Origin: Cycas panzhihuaensis
Lineage: Eukaryota; Cycadophyta
Length of the DNA: 64,000 nt
NCBI GenBank assembly: GCA_023213395.1
Contig: CM041465.1
Coordinates: 216,573,741 to 216,637,740 of the forward strand
Direction: 5' to 3'
Shown here: positions 22,228 through 32,780 of the stretch, one piece after another
Position numbering within the stretch: the first letter of the stretch is position 1
Layout: each line of letters opens with the position of its first letter
Translations under genes and position numbers: made by a program
The notes under the pieces: generated by a model
Database searches by the model: none
What the model was told of the DNA's origin: nothing
Seen by the model: the letters and a program-made list of their open reading frames with translations, nothing else

Positions 22228-22646
22228 ATGTCTCTCATTGTTTTCACCGATGGTGGAAGTCGCGGCAACCCCGGACCTTCCATGCAAGGTGATTCTTCGC
22301 AGCCCCTCCGGACACGATTTCTTGCATTCCGGGGTCTTTCTTCCCGAGGCTACCAATAATGAAGCCGAATACATGGCCGTTATTGAAGCCCTTACTGACG
22401 CTCTCCGTTTCCATCGCAGTTCCATTGTGTTATTTTACGATTCTCAGGTCGTGGTGTCCCATCTCATCCAGGTTTACCAGGTGTGATGCCCTCACCTGAG
22501 AACCCTCGCCGCACGCTGTGTCTCTTCTAGCTTGCTTCTCGTCAGTGGATATTCAGCATATCCCGAGGCACCTCAACGCTGAGGCTAACAGCCTCGTCCG
22601 CCTCATCCTTGAGCGTCGCCTCCCTCATCTTGATGACCGCCCCTGA
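22228..22646 (+). pseudogene. Second RNase H, archaeal type, near the 3' end of the Tat element
   Basis: Starts at ATG 22228: SLIVFTDGGSRGNPGPSM, the DGGSRGNPG signature of archaeal/bacterial-like RNase HI. After a one-base frameshift near 22283 it continues VILRSPSGH, LPEATNNEAEYMAVIEALT (catalytic Glu) and LFYDSQVVVSHL (catalytic Asp). After a second frame change near 22490-22545 it ends VDIQHIPRHLNAEANSLVRL (the HxxRxxNxxAD-type motif, last acidic position altered) at TGA 22646. A second RNase H of this type is a known acquisition of plant Tat elements. Here it is about 3.8 kb downstream of integrase, beyond the antisense gene and next to the polypurine tract. Two frameshifts break it. Confidence 0.87.
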
Positions 22647-22988
22647 GGCTTGCCCGCCACTGCGCCCAAGTCTCCGGTTGCTTTTGGTTAGATTACTTGC
22701 TATGTTTCGGATGCCCTCCTACTTGGCGTTGCGCTTCAAGAATGGGGCATCCCCTTTCTTCTTACTTCCTTCGGTTTCCGGTCGATGTTTAGACGACACG
22801 TAAGCAGCCCTTACGTTGTCCTCGTCTCCGTCTCTCTTGTCCATGCGTTCCGCCACGACACTCACCTACGCCCTTGGTCCACGTGCTGCTCTTTATTGCT
22901 TATATATATATATGCATGTGCTACTCATACTTTTGATTGTCAGCATTCGTCATCACATTATGCTTCCGAGCAGTGAGGCTCTGCTGCC
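22647..22988 (+). other. Spacer before the 3' LTR
   Basis: About 340 bp without recognisable coding motif between the second RNase H and the polypurine tract; contains a short TATATATATA run near 22903. Confidence 0.5.
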
Positions 22989-22998
22989 AAGGGGGTAG
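22989..22998 (+). promoter_or_regulatory. Polypurine tract of the Tat element
   Basis: AAGGGGGTAG directly before the 3' LTR; primes plus-strand DNA synthesis. Nearly all purine, with one T. Confidence 0.7.
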
Positions 22999-25578
22999 TG
23001 TTTCCCAGCTACTAGGAATGGACTCGAGATACATCGACGCAGGTTTGTTCAGGTATATTCTCTTACCCTTTTGCCCTGGTTTGATTGAGGTTATTTACAG
23101 TAGGATTGCTTGGTATATACCCGCCTGTGCGCATTGCTTGTCTGCTTGCTCATAATGCATGTGCCTAACGGCACACCTTCAACCTATGACGACTCACAAT
23201 GGGCATTCTTCAAATAATGTTACACCGTATGGCGCCTGACCACCCATGATGTCTCCAAAATTTCCGGATTGCTTCCGCCATTTACTTGCTCATGTTGCGA
23301 CATGTCGCTTATGCGTTGCCATCCTTTCTAAGTCTAACTCGATCCTTAGTTAGGACTTTTGGGTTGTTTTGGGTACTTGCCCATTGCCCGCCATTCCCCA
23401 GTGATTTAATTCATAATTAGTTTCGCTTTTGCTTCAAAACCCGATTCTGCTTGTTTTTCTTTTTAGTTTCGAGGTTAATACCGCCAGAAACTAAGCAGAT
23501 CTGAAGTTTGCGCAGATCACAGAATTTGCCGCGGTACAACTGTTTGAAATTTAAAAAAAAGAGAACCACGCGACAGTTTCCGCTTTTTTCGCGAAACTGC
23601 CGTGTGACTTCGTTCGATTGGAGGCGCCCTGACATCCCCAACGTTCACCTGCTGTGAACAGGGGATAAAGGGAATTTTCGTCCCCATTTCCAGGACTTTT
23701 TGCTCATTTTCCAAACTTTCAAGAGAATTTCCCAAGAGACTGCACACAGGAAAACATACAGAAAACACAAGTTCATGCACAGCAACTGAGGAGGGTGAAC
23801 CAGGCTGCCACCAGTGGATTTTGCAGGGCCACATCGCCTTACTACTCTCCACAACCACTGCTCCTCTTGCACCGCCAGAGATTCAAGGGACTTCTTCAAC
23901 CAAGAAGCTGCCCCAAAGACTTACTCCACAGCTCCAACTTCACAATGAGCCTCTTCCATCTACACTTCAGCAGGACATACTCATAATCAGCCTCCGTTTG
24001 ACCTCCATTGCTGCTGTCCCTAGTGGCAGGAGGCATGCTTGACTTCTCCACACAAGGTACCCCTTAGTTTTGCTTGTAATTTCTTGTATTTTACTTACTT
24101 TTTTCTTTCTTTTCACTTGTACTTCCTTCTCTTTTTTTTACTTGCAAACCTTTGGGAATACTTGTAATCTTTTTTCCATTTTTACTAGCAAGCATTCCAC
24201 CTCTCCTTTCTCCCTGCATTACCTCTTTTACCCCATAACAGAAAGTGACTATCATTGGCCATACCGCCTGTAGTGCTATCTTGACCCAAATCCACTTTCC
24301 CGGTGTTTTCTTTGGAGTCCCTCATTTTCTCCAAGCCTTCTTTTACTCCTTCCTCAGTCAGCCAGAGTAAGGGAGCATACACGAGGATTTGAGGGAGGTA
24401 GGTGGGGTTCCGTCCCCCATTGCCGTCCTTCTCCCTAAGGGTTCCGTCCCTTGTCCTCTTCCCCTTACCATACACGTTGTCTCAAGGAACGGGTCGAAGG
24501 AGTTTAGGGGATTGTGTCAGGGTATCTAAGCCGGTTTGAGATAATCCGCATCCACCTTGTTACCACCCGGTGTTTCTCTCCAGAGCCCTTTGGAGACCTC
24601 CCATGGGTGAGTTAGCCATCCCGAGGCTATACTCAGTTCCGCTTTGTGTGTGTGTGTAGCAATTGGTAGTGTAGGAGTATCTCGTGCGCTCTTATTTCGT
24701 TTTTGCTACATTCTAACACATAGCTTAGTTCATTTAGTTGAGTTGATTTCAGTTTGCAATATATATACATATATCTCTTTGTATATTTTGTAGCCTCTCT
24801 CCCGAGAGGAAGGTGCTTTTCGTGTTTTCTCGCAGGATCACGTTGGTGGAGGTGGTGCGTGGAGCGAACCCATTGCTGGTTAGCTCTCATACAGTATTTT
24901 CTCTCCCTTAGTTTTGAGGTTCCTTTTTGTCCTTTCATTTCATTTGGTTTCGCATGCTCACGGGGAGGTAAGTGAACCCCCTTACCACCGTCAACTGGTG
25001 TCGCGTGCGTGGAGAAAGGAGAAAGAGGGAGCGGAGCTTCGCGAGATCAACCATGCTTCTACCTCAAACACTGGATCCAGGTATTCCTCTCGTTTCTTTC
25101 GTGTTTCCTTTTATATTATTCTTGTCTTTTTGCATCTGCCTGTGTAGATAAGGATAAAAGAACATAAAGGGAAAGGAAAAAATAATTGTTTCTTTGCATT
25201 TACTTTTCTGCACCAGTTTCTTGTTTTACGTAGCATAGTGTAGACACCCCCTTTTTGTGTCAAACCTGAGCTATCCCTTTTGCCGTTTGCTTGTGCGTTG
25301 GGTCAGTTGTCCCCCCTTGCCTTTGTTGCCTTCTCATTGCCTTGAGAAGCCGCAACGCGTGAGGCGCCTCCTCTCCTTCTCGGCCATCCGAAGGGTAGGA
25401 AGGCCTCGCTTTTGCACGACTACCTGGAAGCAACCAGGCACCTTGCAGTCCCGAACTCAAGGCCTCCCAAGACACGGATGTCCTACGAGGTGAGATCCTC
25501 ACTGCCTAGCCTAGTTAGTGTAGTGTTTTTATATCCCTTTGCTAGATGTAGGATCACCGCCCCGCAGAGAGCGTTTCA
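22999..25578 (+). repeat. 3' LTR of the Tat element
   Basis: Starts TGTTTCCCAGCTACTAGG and ends GAGAGCGTTTCA; partner of 9031-11583. Most of it is nearly identical to the 5' copy, but 23180-23640 and 23820-23880 hold many 1-5-base indels in short G/C runs, and about 45 bases at 24590-24640 (GGAGACCTCCCATGGG region) replace a few bases in the 5' copy. The GATGG duplication follows at 25579-25583. Confidence 0.92.
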
Positions 25579-25583
25579 GATGG
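25579..25583 (+). repeat. Target-site duplication GATGG, right copy
   Basis: Matches 9026-9030 exactly. Confidence 0.9.
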
Positions 25584-26260
25584 ACATTTCACTATTTCAC
25601 TAGTAACCATATCAAGTTTCTAACAACCCAATACTATTGAATTATATAGATTTTTGTGGAAAGAAAAACTCATTGGTTTGATAGGCCTAAGTAGCACATA
25701 CAACTTTGTTGACATAAATTTCACCTTAAGAATAGATCTTTTCATTAACAAGACGAAGACCTTTCGTATAATAATGCATGAAGAATGACATATTATATAT
25801 AACGATGAAATTCCATACTAGAAACTCCAAATCAAAACCCTTATATATTTAACTACCTCTTATGCCTTCTCCATTGGCACTATGGATGTTGTATTAGGTG
25901 TTGAATGGTTAAAGTAGTTAGGCACCTATGGATGAAACCAGAAGGAAAATTTCATGTGCTTCTAATGGAACAAGAAGCTTTACTAATTCTTAGGAATTAC
26001 TATATTGAAATCTAAGATCATTCCAACCATGAAGATGGATAAGCTTCTTAGAAAAAGATATGCTAGTTTCATTACCCATCTATACTCTATAGAGGCCCAA
26101 ATTAGATGAGGAACAACTATAAGAGGACTAATAATAGGATCTTCAAAATCTCCTTCAACGGCATCGTAAAGTCTTCCAATTAATTCCTAGTGTGGCTCCA
26201 CCAAATTATGGAATGAAACTTGTTAACCAACTATATTTGTCTCCCTAAATAATTGTTAGT
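25584..26260 (+). pseudogene. Protease/linker remnant of the old chromovirus
   Basis: Resumes the element interrupted at 9025. Around 25875-25930 the frame reads MDVVLGVEWLK then LGTY, the conserved segment that follows gypsy proteases. Near 26165-26240 VFQLIPSVAPPN matches the stretch leading into reverse transcriptase (VF..IP.GLPP). Many stops. The polymerase core itself was not found and seems deleted or replaced before 27240. Confidence 0.6.
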
Positions 26261-26505
26261 GACTGAGATCCAAAGCACATTGAAATCTGTTTGCACTATT
26301 TTATAGGAAATAAATAGTCTTAATGGGTATACCAAGTAGAAAATTATTATAATACTTCTTATTATGCCATAATAAAATGTCTCTATTCCTTACCCTATAT
26401 AAGTATCCTCTACTAGCTACTCATAAAATTTTCTAGTCTCTATCAAAGCCTTAAAGTAGAACAACTTTAGTAGTAGACCAATAATATCTTGTTATCCCTC
26501 AAAGA
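26261..26505. other. Unassigned AT-rich sequence
   Basis: Lies between the linker remnant and an LTR-like block. No domain recognised. Confidence 0.3.
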
Positions 26506-26970
26506 TGTTGGGTAATATGACAACAATAGTTGGAGGCTAAAATTTTAACATATTGGCAGCACGCTTTCCCCCCAAACCTTCCTCGAGGGGTTCCAAGGGG
26601 GGCGGGAGGCCCCCTTAGTTAGGGGGGTGCCCTACAAAGAGGGGGTTCAAGGGCAATAGCCCCCAACCCAAAAATTTAGCACTAAAAGTATATTAAATTG
26701 TAAAGAGAATCATGGTCGTTCACTAAAAATATCCTAGATTCTACGATCAAGATGTGTGCCTTAGATGACCCTCTCATGTAGCTCAATTTAGGCCATTTTT
26801 CATTTATGTTGAGTGTGTTCAATGTACTATGAGAAGTTGGGCGACTGTTGTTGTTGCTGTGAGCACTCTGCTATAGAATTATGTACATTTTCTCCATTCT
26901 ATAATGATAAAGATCGATACCTTTCCTGTGTGGATGTTTCCCTAGCACACTGCTGGGGTTTTACCATATT
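26506..26970 (+). repeat. Probable solo LTR with a GC-rich fold-back core
   Basis: Begins TGTTGGGTAATATG. It contains a G/C block at 26565-26680 (CCTCGAGGGGTTCC, GGGGGGCGGGAGGCCCCC) able to fold on itself in otherwise AT-rich sequence, and ends in a CCTGTGTGGATGTTTCCC...GGGGTTTTACC stretch that resembles the U5 part of many plant copia LTRs. No partner LTR, primer site or target duplication was found; the right boundary is approximate. Confidence 0.4.
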
Positions 26971-27239
26971 ATATTAGGTGTATTTTTGATGCTTGACTTT
27001 CTTGTTTATTTTATTATTTTATCTCTAGTTTAAGAACTTGCATGTAATTTTTAGTTTCGATTTTTGTAACTAGTTGTAAGAATAGTTAGATCTTGGTGGC
27101 AGTTTTAGGGTTGGGACCTTGTCTTCTTAACAAAAGATAATATTTAATGTATGCATAATTGAATGAAGTAACAAGTAGATCAACATTAATCCAAATACTA
27201 ATTTACTAAAGGTGATTAGGTTTTTGTTCAATTACAACC

Positions 27240-27628
27240 TTACAAGTAATCTTCACTTAAGCATTTGAGTGAACAAAAACTTATCCCAAGGTTTTATAGT
27301 CTATTTAAGGTTCTAAAATGCATTGGTTCTCTTACTTATTCCCTTACTATGTTTGATACCAATATCCACAATGTCTTCTATGTCTCTAGCCTCAAGTTGA
27401 AGGTTGTGTCACATGTCACTCTAGAAATAAAACTTATAGTTTTTAACAATGAAGGCCAATTAGTCCTCAATCTCTAAGGCACCTTGGATACTTATAGTAA
27501 ATAATTTTATACAAAGACTAATAAGGCATACTTGATCAAATAGAAAGGTTTGTTAAAGGATGATGCAACAAGGTAACATGAAGTCATTCTATTGTAGTTT
27601 TTTAACCTTCTTATACTTTGAGGGAAAA
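27240..27628 (+). pseudogene. Integrase C-terminus and chromodomain of the old chromovirus
   Basis: The first part reads KLIPRFYSLFKVLKCIGSL and NIHNVFYVSSLK, the integrase C-terminal segment of chromoviruses. About 40 residues later comes a chromodomain-like AYLIK-KGLLKDDATR (usually LIKWKGLP.EDATWE) with stops at the tryptophans (TGG to TAG). The chromodomain steers insertion toward certain histone marks. It ends just before a purine tract (TTTGAGGGAAA) and the LTR at 27629, the correct place. Confidence 0.75.
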
Positions 27629-28290
27629 AGATAAGGATCTATTGTGAGTCTCATAATCCATACTAATAAGTTAAACTAATAGGATAATAATAATAATAAT
27701 TTGAATAAATACCCAAATAACACTAGGTTCTAAAGGGTGTGAAACATCAACAACTATGCTACATAACCACCTCAACCATGGGACCTAACTACTAGCACTC
27801 TGATATATGAACATGCTACCTAATTAGCAATGCTAGCTCATTGTTAGTAGGATATTCACCACTTGCATTTGTATATGAGGGATCACTTATCCTCGTTATG
27901 TGACAATCATGCAAGGGGCTCTTTTTGTATTTATAGGGCCTCATATTGTATTCAGAGGTACTATGATGCCATCTTTTAATGCCCTAATTTGTACTCAATT
28001 AATTGGTAATTAATAATAAATTTATCTATTGATTGCCTCATTTGAATCACTTGTGATCAATTTTGTGGTAACATTTGTGATAATATTTAGGGAAAGCCTA
28101 TCACATGTTGTGTAAACTCATGTATATACATATTTTCAAAATCACTAGAAAACATATTAAAGATTAATTAAAGCATTTCTCTATTGAGAAGACTTAAGTT
28201 TCCTTGATTTTCCTATTATTATTTTCTTGTACTCCTATTACCTTCTAGCATTCCTTTTCCCAAATAAATTTTATAACTAGTAGCAAATCA
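27629..28290 (+). repeat. 3' LTR of the old chromovirus
   Basis: About 660 bp, preceded by a polypurine-like tract and the chromodomain. Its ends match 2720-3031 in order and orientation. The middle portion absent from that copy includes GTATTTATAGGG, a possible TATA box. Confidence 0.6.
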
Positions 28291-29585
28291 TAGATAGAGG
28301 ATACATTGACTATCCCAAGCCATAACATAGTAGAGTAGATCCATGAGCAAATACATAAAAAATATCCCTGAAGGATAAAATTGTAGCACTATTTGCTTGA
28401 AATATAATCTATATCTATAGGCTATATATATTTGGGCATTTTGTTGGCAGTTTGATTAGTAGTGTATTTGTCATCAATTATTCCTTATTACACAACCTTG
28501 GTTTGGCCATCTATTAGGACGTTGGGTGGGTTTAAGGCACCTCCTAAATGTGTATTCCTTAACCAAGGGTTTTTAAGCAATATTTAAAGGTTATTATTGA
28601 TTTACAAAGAGTAAATCTACTCTACTAGTCATTAAAAACCCTCAAATTTGATTTGAAATTATCATGTGAGTCAAAAACCATTTATGCGAGTTGTGTAGAC
28701 CATGATAATGATATGGTGACAAATAGTTAACAAAATATATTTGTTGCATTATTTTAGCTTTTATTTTTTATGTGTATCTGATGTTAATGGGTTTTAGTTG
28801 GTGAATTTATCATTACATTGAGTAATCCCTTGAGATTTACTACCTGATCAATTCATAGAAGTCGCATTGCTACTATTCATGAAGGTTGAATTATGATTCA
28901 GTGGTAAATTTTATTTTTTATAATATTTTTCTTAATTAAATTATATTATAATCTTGTTTAAAATTCACCTATAATGTTATCACTTAGTGGTCACGTGAAA
29001 GGTACAAAGCAACCAAGTTACTTTTACAAAGAGGATAAACCTTAATTAAAATGCTATCACAAGTTTATACCTACTTATATATTTTTTGCCATAGCTTTTT
29101 CACACAAGTTTAGAATTTAATTCCATCTATTCTAATAAATACTTCACTTTGTGGGTTTTATTTTGACCTATTATATAACCCATTTTTGAGATTTTTTACA
29201 CTAGATAATAAGATTTGAAGTTGGGTCTTATAGTTGAATGATATTATATATTATACTTTTGGCGTTAACTTGAGGTTATTCAAGCATTAGCTAAAAATCC
29301 ATTACTCATAAGGCCATAATATTTCTTTTCTTGTCAAAAGTATTCCACAAAAAAAAAAAAAATTAGAAAATTATGGGGAAATGACCTAAAGAGACCCCAT
29401 GAAGGCTTATTTGTAATAAGGGGGTTAACAAACTATAAACACCCTCTTCTCCCATCTCTTCATTCCTCTTTCTTAACCCCTTTCCCTTCACTTATTTCAA
29501 AAACTTATATAATAGAATGTCATACTTTTAGAAAATATGTTGTCAACCCTTGAAAATATACATAGCATTTTGACTATGATCTAAA
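28291..29585. other. AT-rich sequence, no feature recognised
   Basis: About 1.3 kb. Contains an A-run near 29347 and a C/T-rich, promoter-like block near 29440-29480, but no domain, RNA gene or repeat partner was identified. Confidence 0.4.
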
Positions 29586-29695
29586 GATAGTGAGGGAATA
29601 GAGAAGAATGTAGAAATCTGGAGTGTTATTTTATTAAATCTTTTAAGTATAAATACATAACTGAGAGGTTCGCATGATGGATACTTATCATCTAT
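29586..29695 (-). repeat. LTR fragment (3') of the minus-strand chromovirus
   Basis: Matches 34998-35107 over about 110 bases, including AGGAGTGT-like GGAGTGTTATT, TTTTAAGTATAAATACATAA and GAGAGGTTC. Similarity ends after the GATGG-ACTTA segment, so only part of the LTR is recognisable. Confidence 0.65.
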
Positions 29696-30029
29696 AAATT
29701 ACCTATTCTTTATGCATTAGAATAATAAATAAAGAATCAAAGAATGAAGAGATAAGAAAGAATGAAGAATGACTATTTATCAATTCCTCCTTGCTAAGAA
29801 GAAACTATCCCCAATTTCTACTGAAGATGGGGAAAATTATGGAGGAGAGTTTTTTTTAGATCCACTTGGCTTATGTGGGTCAGGCTCATTTTCTACCAAT
29901 GAGGTATGTTATGGTGAGATGATGTCACGTGCAACACTATCTAGTATCCAACAAAGTATCTTCCTACAGTGGTGGTTGAAAGTTAGGAATAGTATATAAT
30001 GGATGTGTAGGAGGGGGTTCAACTTCTAA

Positions 30030-31085
30030 CTGCAAGGGCTCATATAATTTTAATTGGTTGATGTTTACCACATTGTGAAAATATGTAAGTAAGTTGAATT
30101 GATAAGCATTGGGGTTGACTTATTGAAGAATGGTATAAGGTCTAAACCTTATAGTTTTGAGCTTACGATGGTGTTTGAACCTTCTTCTATCTAAGTGGAG
30201 CCAAACACTATCACTGACACTGAAACTAGTTGAGACTCAACGTTGATCATATTGAGTCTTGTAATTTTTTTTAGTGTGGTGTAGTATCTGTTTGACTAAT
30301 GTGTGTAGGTATGAAAGATGCTCAATGAAGCTAATGACATTTTGTTGTTCCTTGTCTTTATACTTAGTGGCTAGAGATGGTGATGTTAAATGAAGTTCGT
30401 ATGGGGCTAGAGGTTGGTAGTCATAATAAACTTTGAATGGAGAGTGTCATGTTGATCAATGAACTATTGGATTATAGTTGTGTTGAATATGGTGGAGTTG
30501 TATATCCCATTGGTTATTATAAAGCTTAGAAAATAAGGGCTTAAACCAATGTCTTGTTAACCATTTTAGTTTGGCCATTTATTTATGGATGAAAGGATGT
30601 AGAGTAACTTGAGCTAATATTAGAACATCTTCCATAAGGATTACTAAAAGTGACTTAAGAAATGACTATTCCTATCTAAAATGATAAAGAGTGGTAATCT
30701 AAAATCGATCCAAATATGTTGGACAAAAAGTGTGGAGGCCTGCATGGCAGATATCCCCTTTTTGCATGGTATGAATATGGCTATTTTGGAGAATTGAAAT
30801 ACCACAACAAAGATGCAGTCATTTCCATATTGTGTGGTGGGTAGTTTGTTAAGGAAGTCTATTGATATTAATTTCCATGGTCAACTTGGGGCTGGTAATG
30901 GCTAACAAAGATTGAGCTTCCTATTGGCTAGCTTAGATTAATTGCGTAGGGATATTTATTGAATGTATGCTTTGATAATTTTCTACATGGGTGGCCAGTA
31001 AAAGTATTATTGCAAATGTTGAAGTATCTTTTGAATCCCAAAATGACTGTTATAATAGGATGAGTGGGCTTCTTTAAGAAGTTAT
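30030..31085 (-). pseudogene. Integrase of the minus-strand chromovirus
   Basis: On the minus strand the zinc-binding part reads EAHSS...HFGIQKILQHLQ-YFYWPPM. The core shows DRFSKMAILIPC-like residues in degraded form (VVFQFSKIAIFIPCKK region) and HPFIHK-MAKLKWLTRHW (usually HPQTDGQTEVVNRTL). The C-terminal part reads VSDSVWLHLDRRRF and NVVNINQLKLYEP. A degraded chromodomain-like stretch follows at 29890-29990. Several frames and stops; no function. Confidence 0.82.
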
Positions 31086-31419
31086 TGTCATGGGGTATTA
31101 ATAGGTACACAAAGCTTATTATGTTTGTATAATAAGCCATCCTTAATATGGTAATCTAAGTAAGGTTCTTGATTGGTAGTTGTTAGATGTACCAATGCCT
31201 ATATAATAGGATAAAAATAAGAATCAATATGGTATAAATGTCGCTAATCAATATAAGAGATAACGTGATTGTTTAATGTTATGATGAGTACTACTATTAG
31301 AGGCTAGTTGAGGAAATTTTCTACTTTATTAGATGCTCCTTTCTTATACTTAATAATGAGGTTAAATTATTATATAGAAGATGCCCACTTGATATGCATA
31401 TGCTCCTAAATTTTTAACT

Positions 31420-31710
31420 AGGTGTTAAAGAACTGTAATGGTTGATGATCAGTATGAATTATGGTTCCTTTGCCTAGTAGGAAATGTCACCAATATTTAA
31501 GAGTTTGGACAAGGGCATAGAATTCCTTGTCATATGTGTTATAACTAAGCTTGTATTATGAGAATTCTTCTAAGTAAAAGGCAATAGGGTGTCCTTCCTA
31601 CTTAAGTATTGCACCCAGAGTAAATTGAGAGGCATCCATCTTGAGTTTAAAGGGTTACTCCTCATTGCATAGTTGAAGGACTAGGGTCATGCAAAGGGCA
31701 ACCTTTAATT
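31420..31710 (-). pseudogene. RNase H of the minus-strand chromovirus
   Basis: Minus-strand reading shows KMDASQFTLGAIL, HPIAFYLEEFS, YNTYDKEFYALVQTLKYW and IIHTDHQPL, the standard gypsy RNase H motifs, with stops at codons usually encoding Q, W or R. Confidence 0.85.
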
Positions 31711-32029
31711 TCTAGAATGTTGATTTGCCCTAAGGACTTCATATAAATTCCTTTGTGCTACTAGTAAGAGCATTCAATGGGTGTGTAATGCTTGAAAAAT
31801 GCCTGATGAATTTTTGGTAGAAGTTGACACTATCTAGGAAGCTTTTGAGCTAGGTAAGGTTGTTGGGAGTTGGCCAATCCTTTAAAACTTGGACCTCTGC
31901 TAGTTTGACTTGAATTCCATGGTAATTTATGATAAAGTTGAGATAAGAGATATTAGTTTAGCTAAAAGAGCACTTCTTAAACTTGGCCTTTAATTGGTGT
32001 TTTCATAACAGTGACAAAACTATGTCAAG

Positions 32030-32780
32030 ATTTTTTTATGCTCCTATAAGGTCTTATTGTAGACCAATATGTCATTGAGATAAATAATAATAAATTTGCT
32101 AAGATATAGGTGAAAGATGTCAGTGATAAGTCTCATGAAAGTGGTGAGAGAATTGGTAAGTCTAAAGGGCATCACAAGCCATTCATATAATCCATGTTAT
32201 GTTTTGAATGCTATCTTCCAAGTATCCTTGGAGTCCATTCAGACTTGATGGTAGTAGGAGGCCAAATCAATTTTGGAGAAGTGTTTTGCTCCTTAAAGCT
32301 GATTGAGCAAGTTATCTATGCATGGTAGAGGGTACCTATTCTTCAATGTTAGTTTATTGAGAGCTCTATACTCGATACACTAAGTCATTAGTCATTACCT
32401 TTTTTAGGCACTAGAATTACTGGGGATCTACAAGAGGAGCAATTGGCCTAGATTTTTCCTTCATTTATTAATTATGCTAATTATCTTTTGAGCTCATCTT
32501 TAGTAATGGGCATGGCTTGATATGGGGATTAGTTAGGTAATGATACACTGGGCAAGAGATCAATGGTATCTTAAATTGCTCTTGGAGGAGGTAACCCCTT
32601 TGGTATATTAAATATATCAGTATATACGTCTAAGATAGTATTTATTGTTACTAGTGGAATTTTATTACAATTGCTTATTTCTACTTGGCAAATGATATAA
32701 AGGGCCATGGATTTGGACATGTTGACTAACTTGGACATTTGATTGCCTAAAAGTAATGTCATGATGGTTTTCAATGGTAT
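32030..32780 (-). pseudogene. Reverse transcriptase of the minus-strand chromovirus
   Basis: Upstream linker ends DIFNIPKGLPPPRAI (32774-32571), then HFSKIDLASYYHQV, YEWLVMPFRLTN and the catalytic box IIIYLNDILVYNKT. The first catalytic aspartate reads N (YLND for YLDD). Stops throughout. Confidence 0.88.

Larger units (their letters stand above)
9031..25578 (+). mobile_element. 16.5-kb Tat-clade Ty3/gypsy retrotransposon with antisense gene and second RNase H
   Basis: Complete element with about 2.55-kb LTRs, GATGG target duplications, a tRNA-Arg-like primer site and a polypurine tract. Order: 5' LTR, gag, protease, reverse transcriptase, RNase H, integrase, an antisense intron-containing gene, an archaeal-type RNase H, 3' LTR. 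The RT-RNase H-integrase order defines Ty3/gypsy. The long LTRs, the primer site and an extra archaeal-type RNase H are known traits of the plant Tat clade. It is far more GC-rich than its surroundings and its LTRs are close in sequence, so it is the youngest insertion here. Stops and frameshifts interrupt gag, pol and both extra genes; some may be sequence errors. Confidence 0.93.

Noticed and set aside
21779-22486. 235-codon plus-strand frame before the archaeal RNase H
   Set aside because: Only its last third is RNase H; the earlier part is in a different phase from the RNase H start and has no recognisable domain, so it was not called a separate gene.
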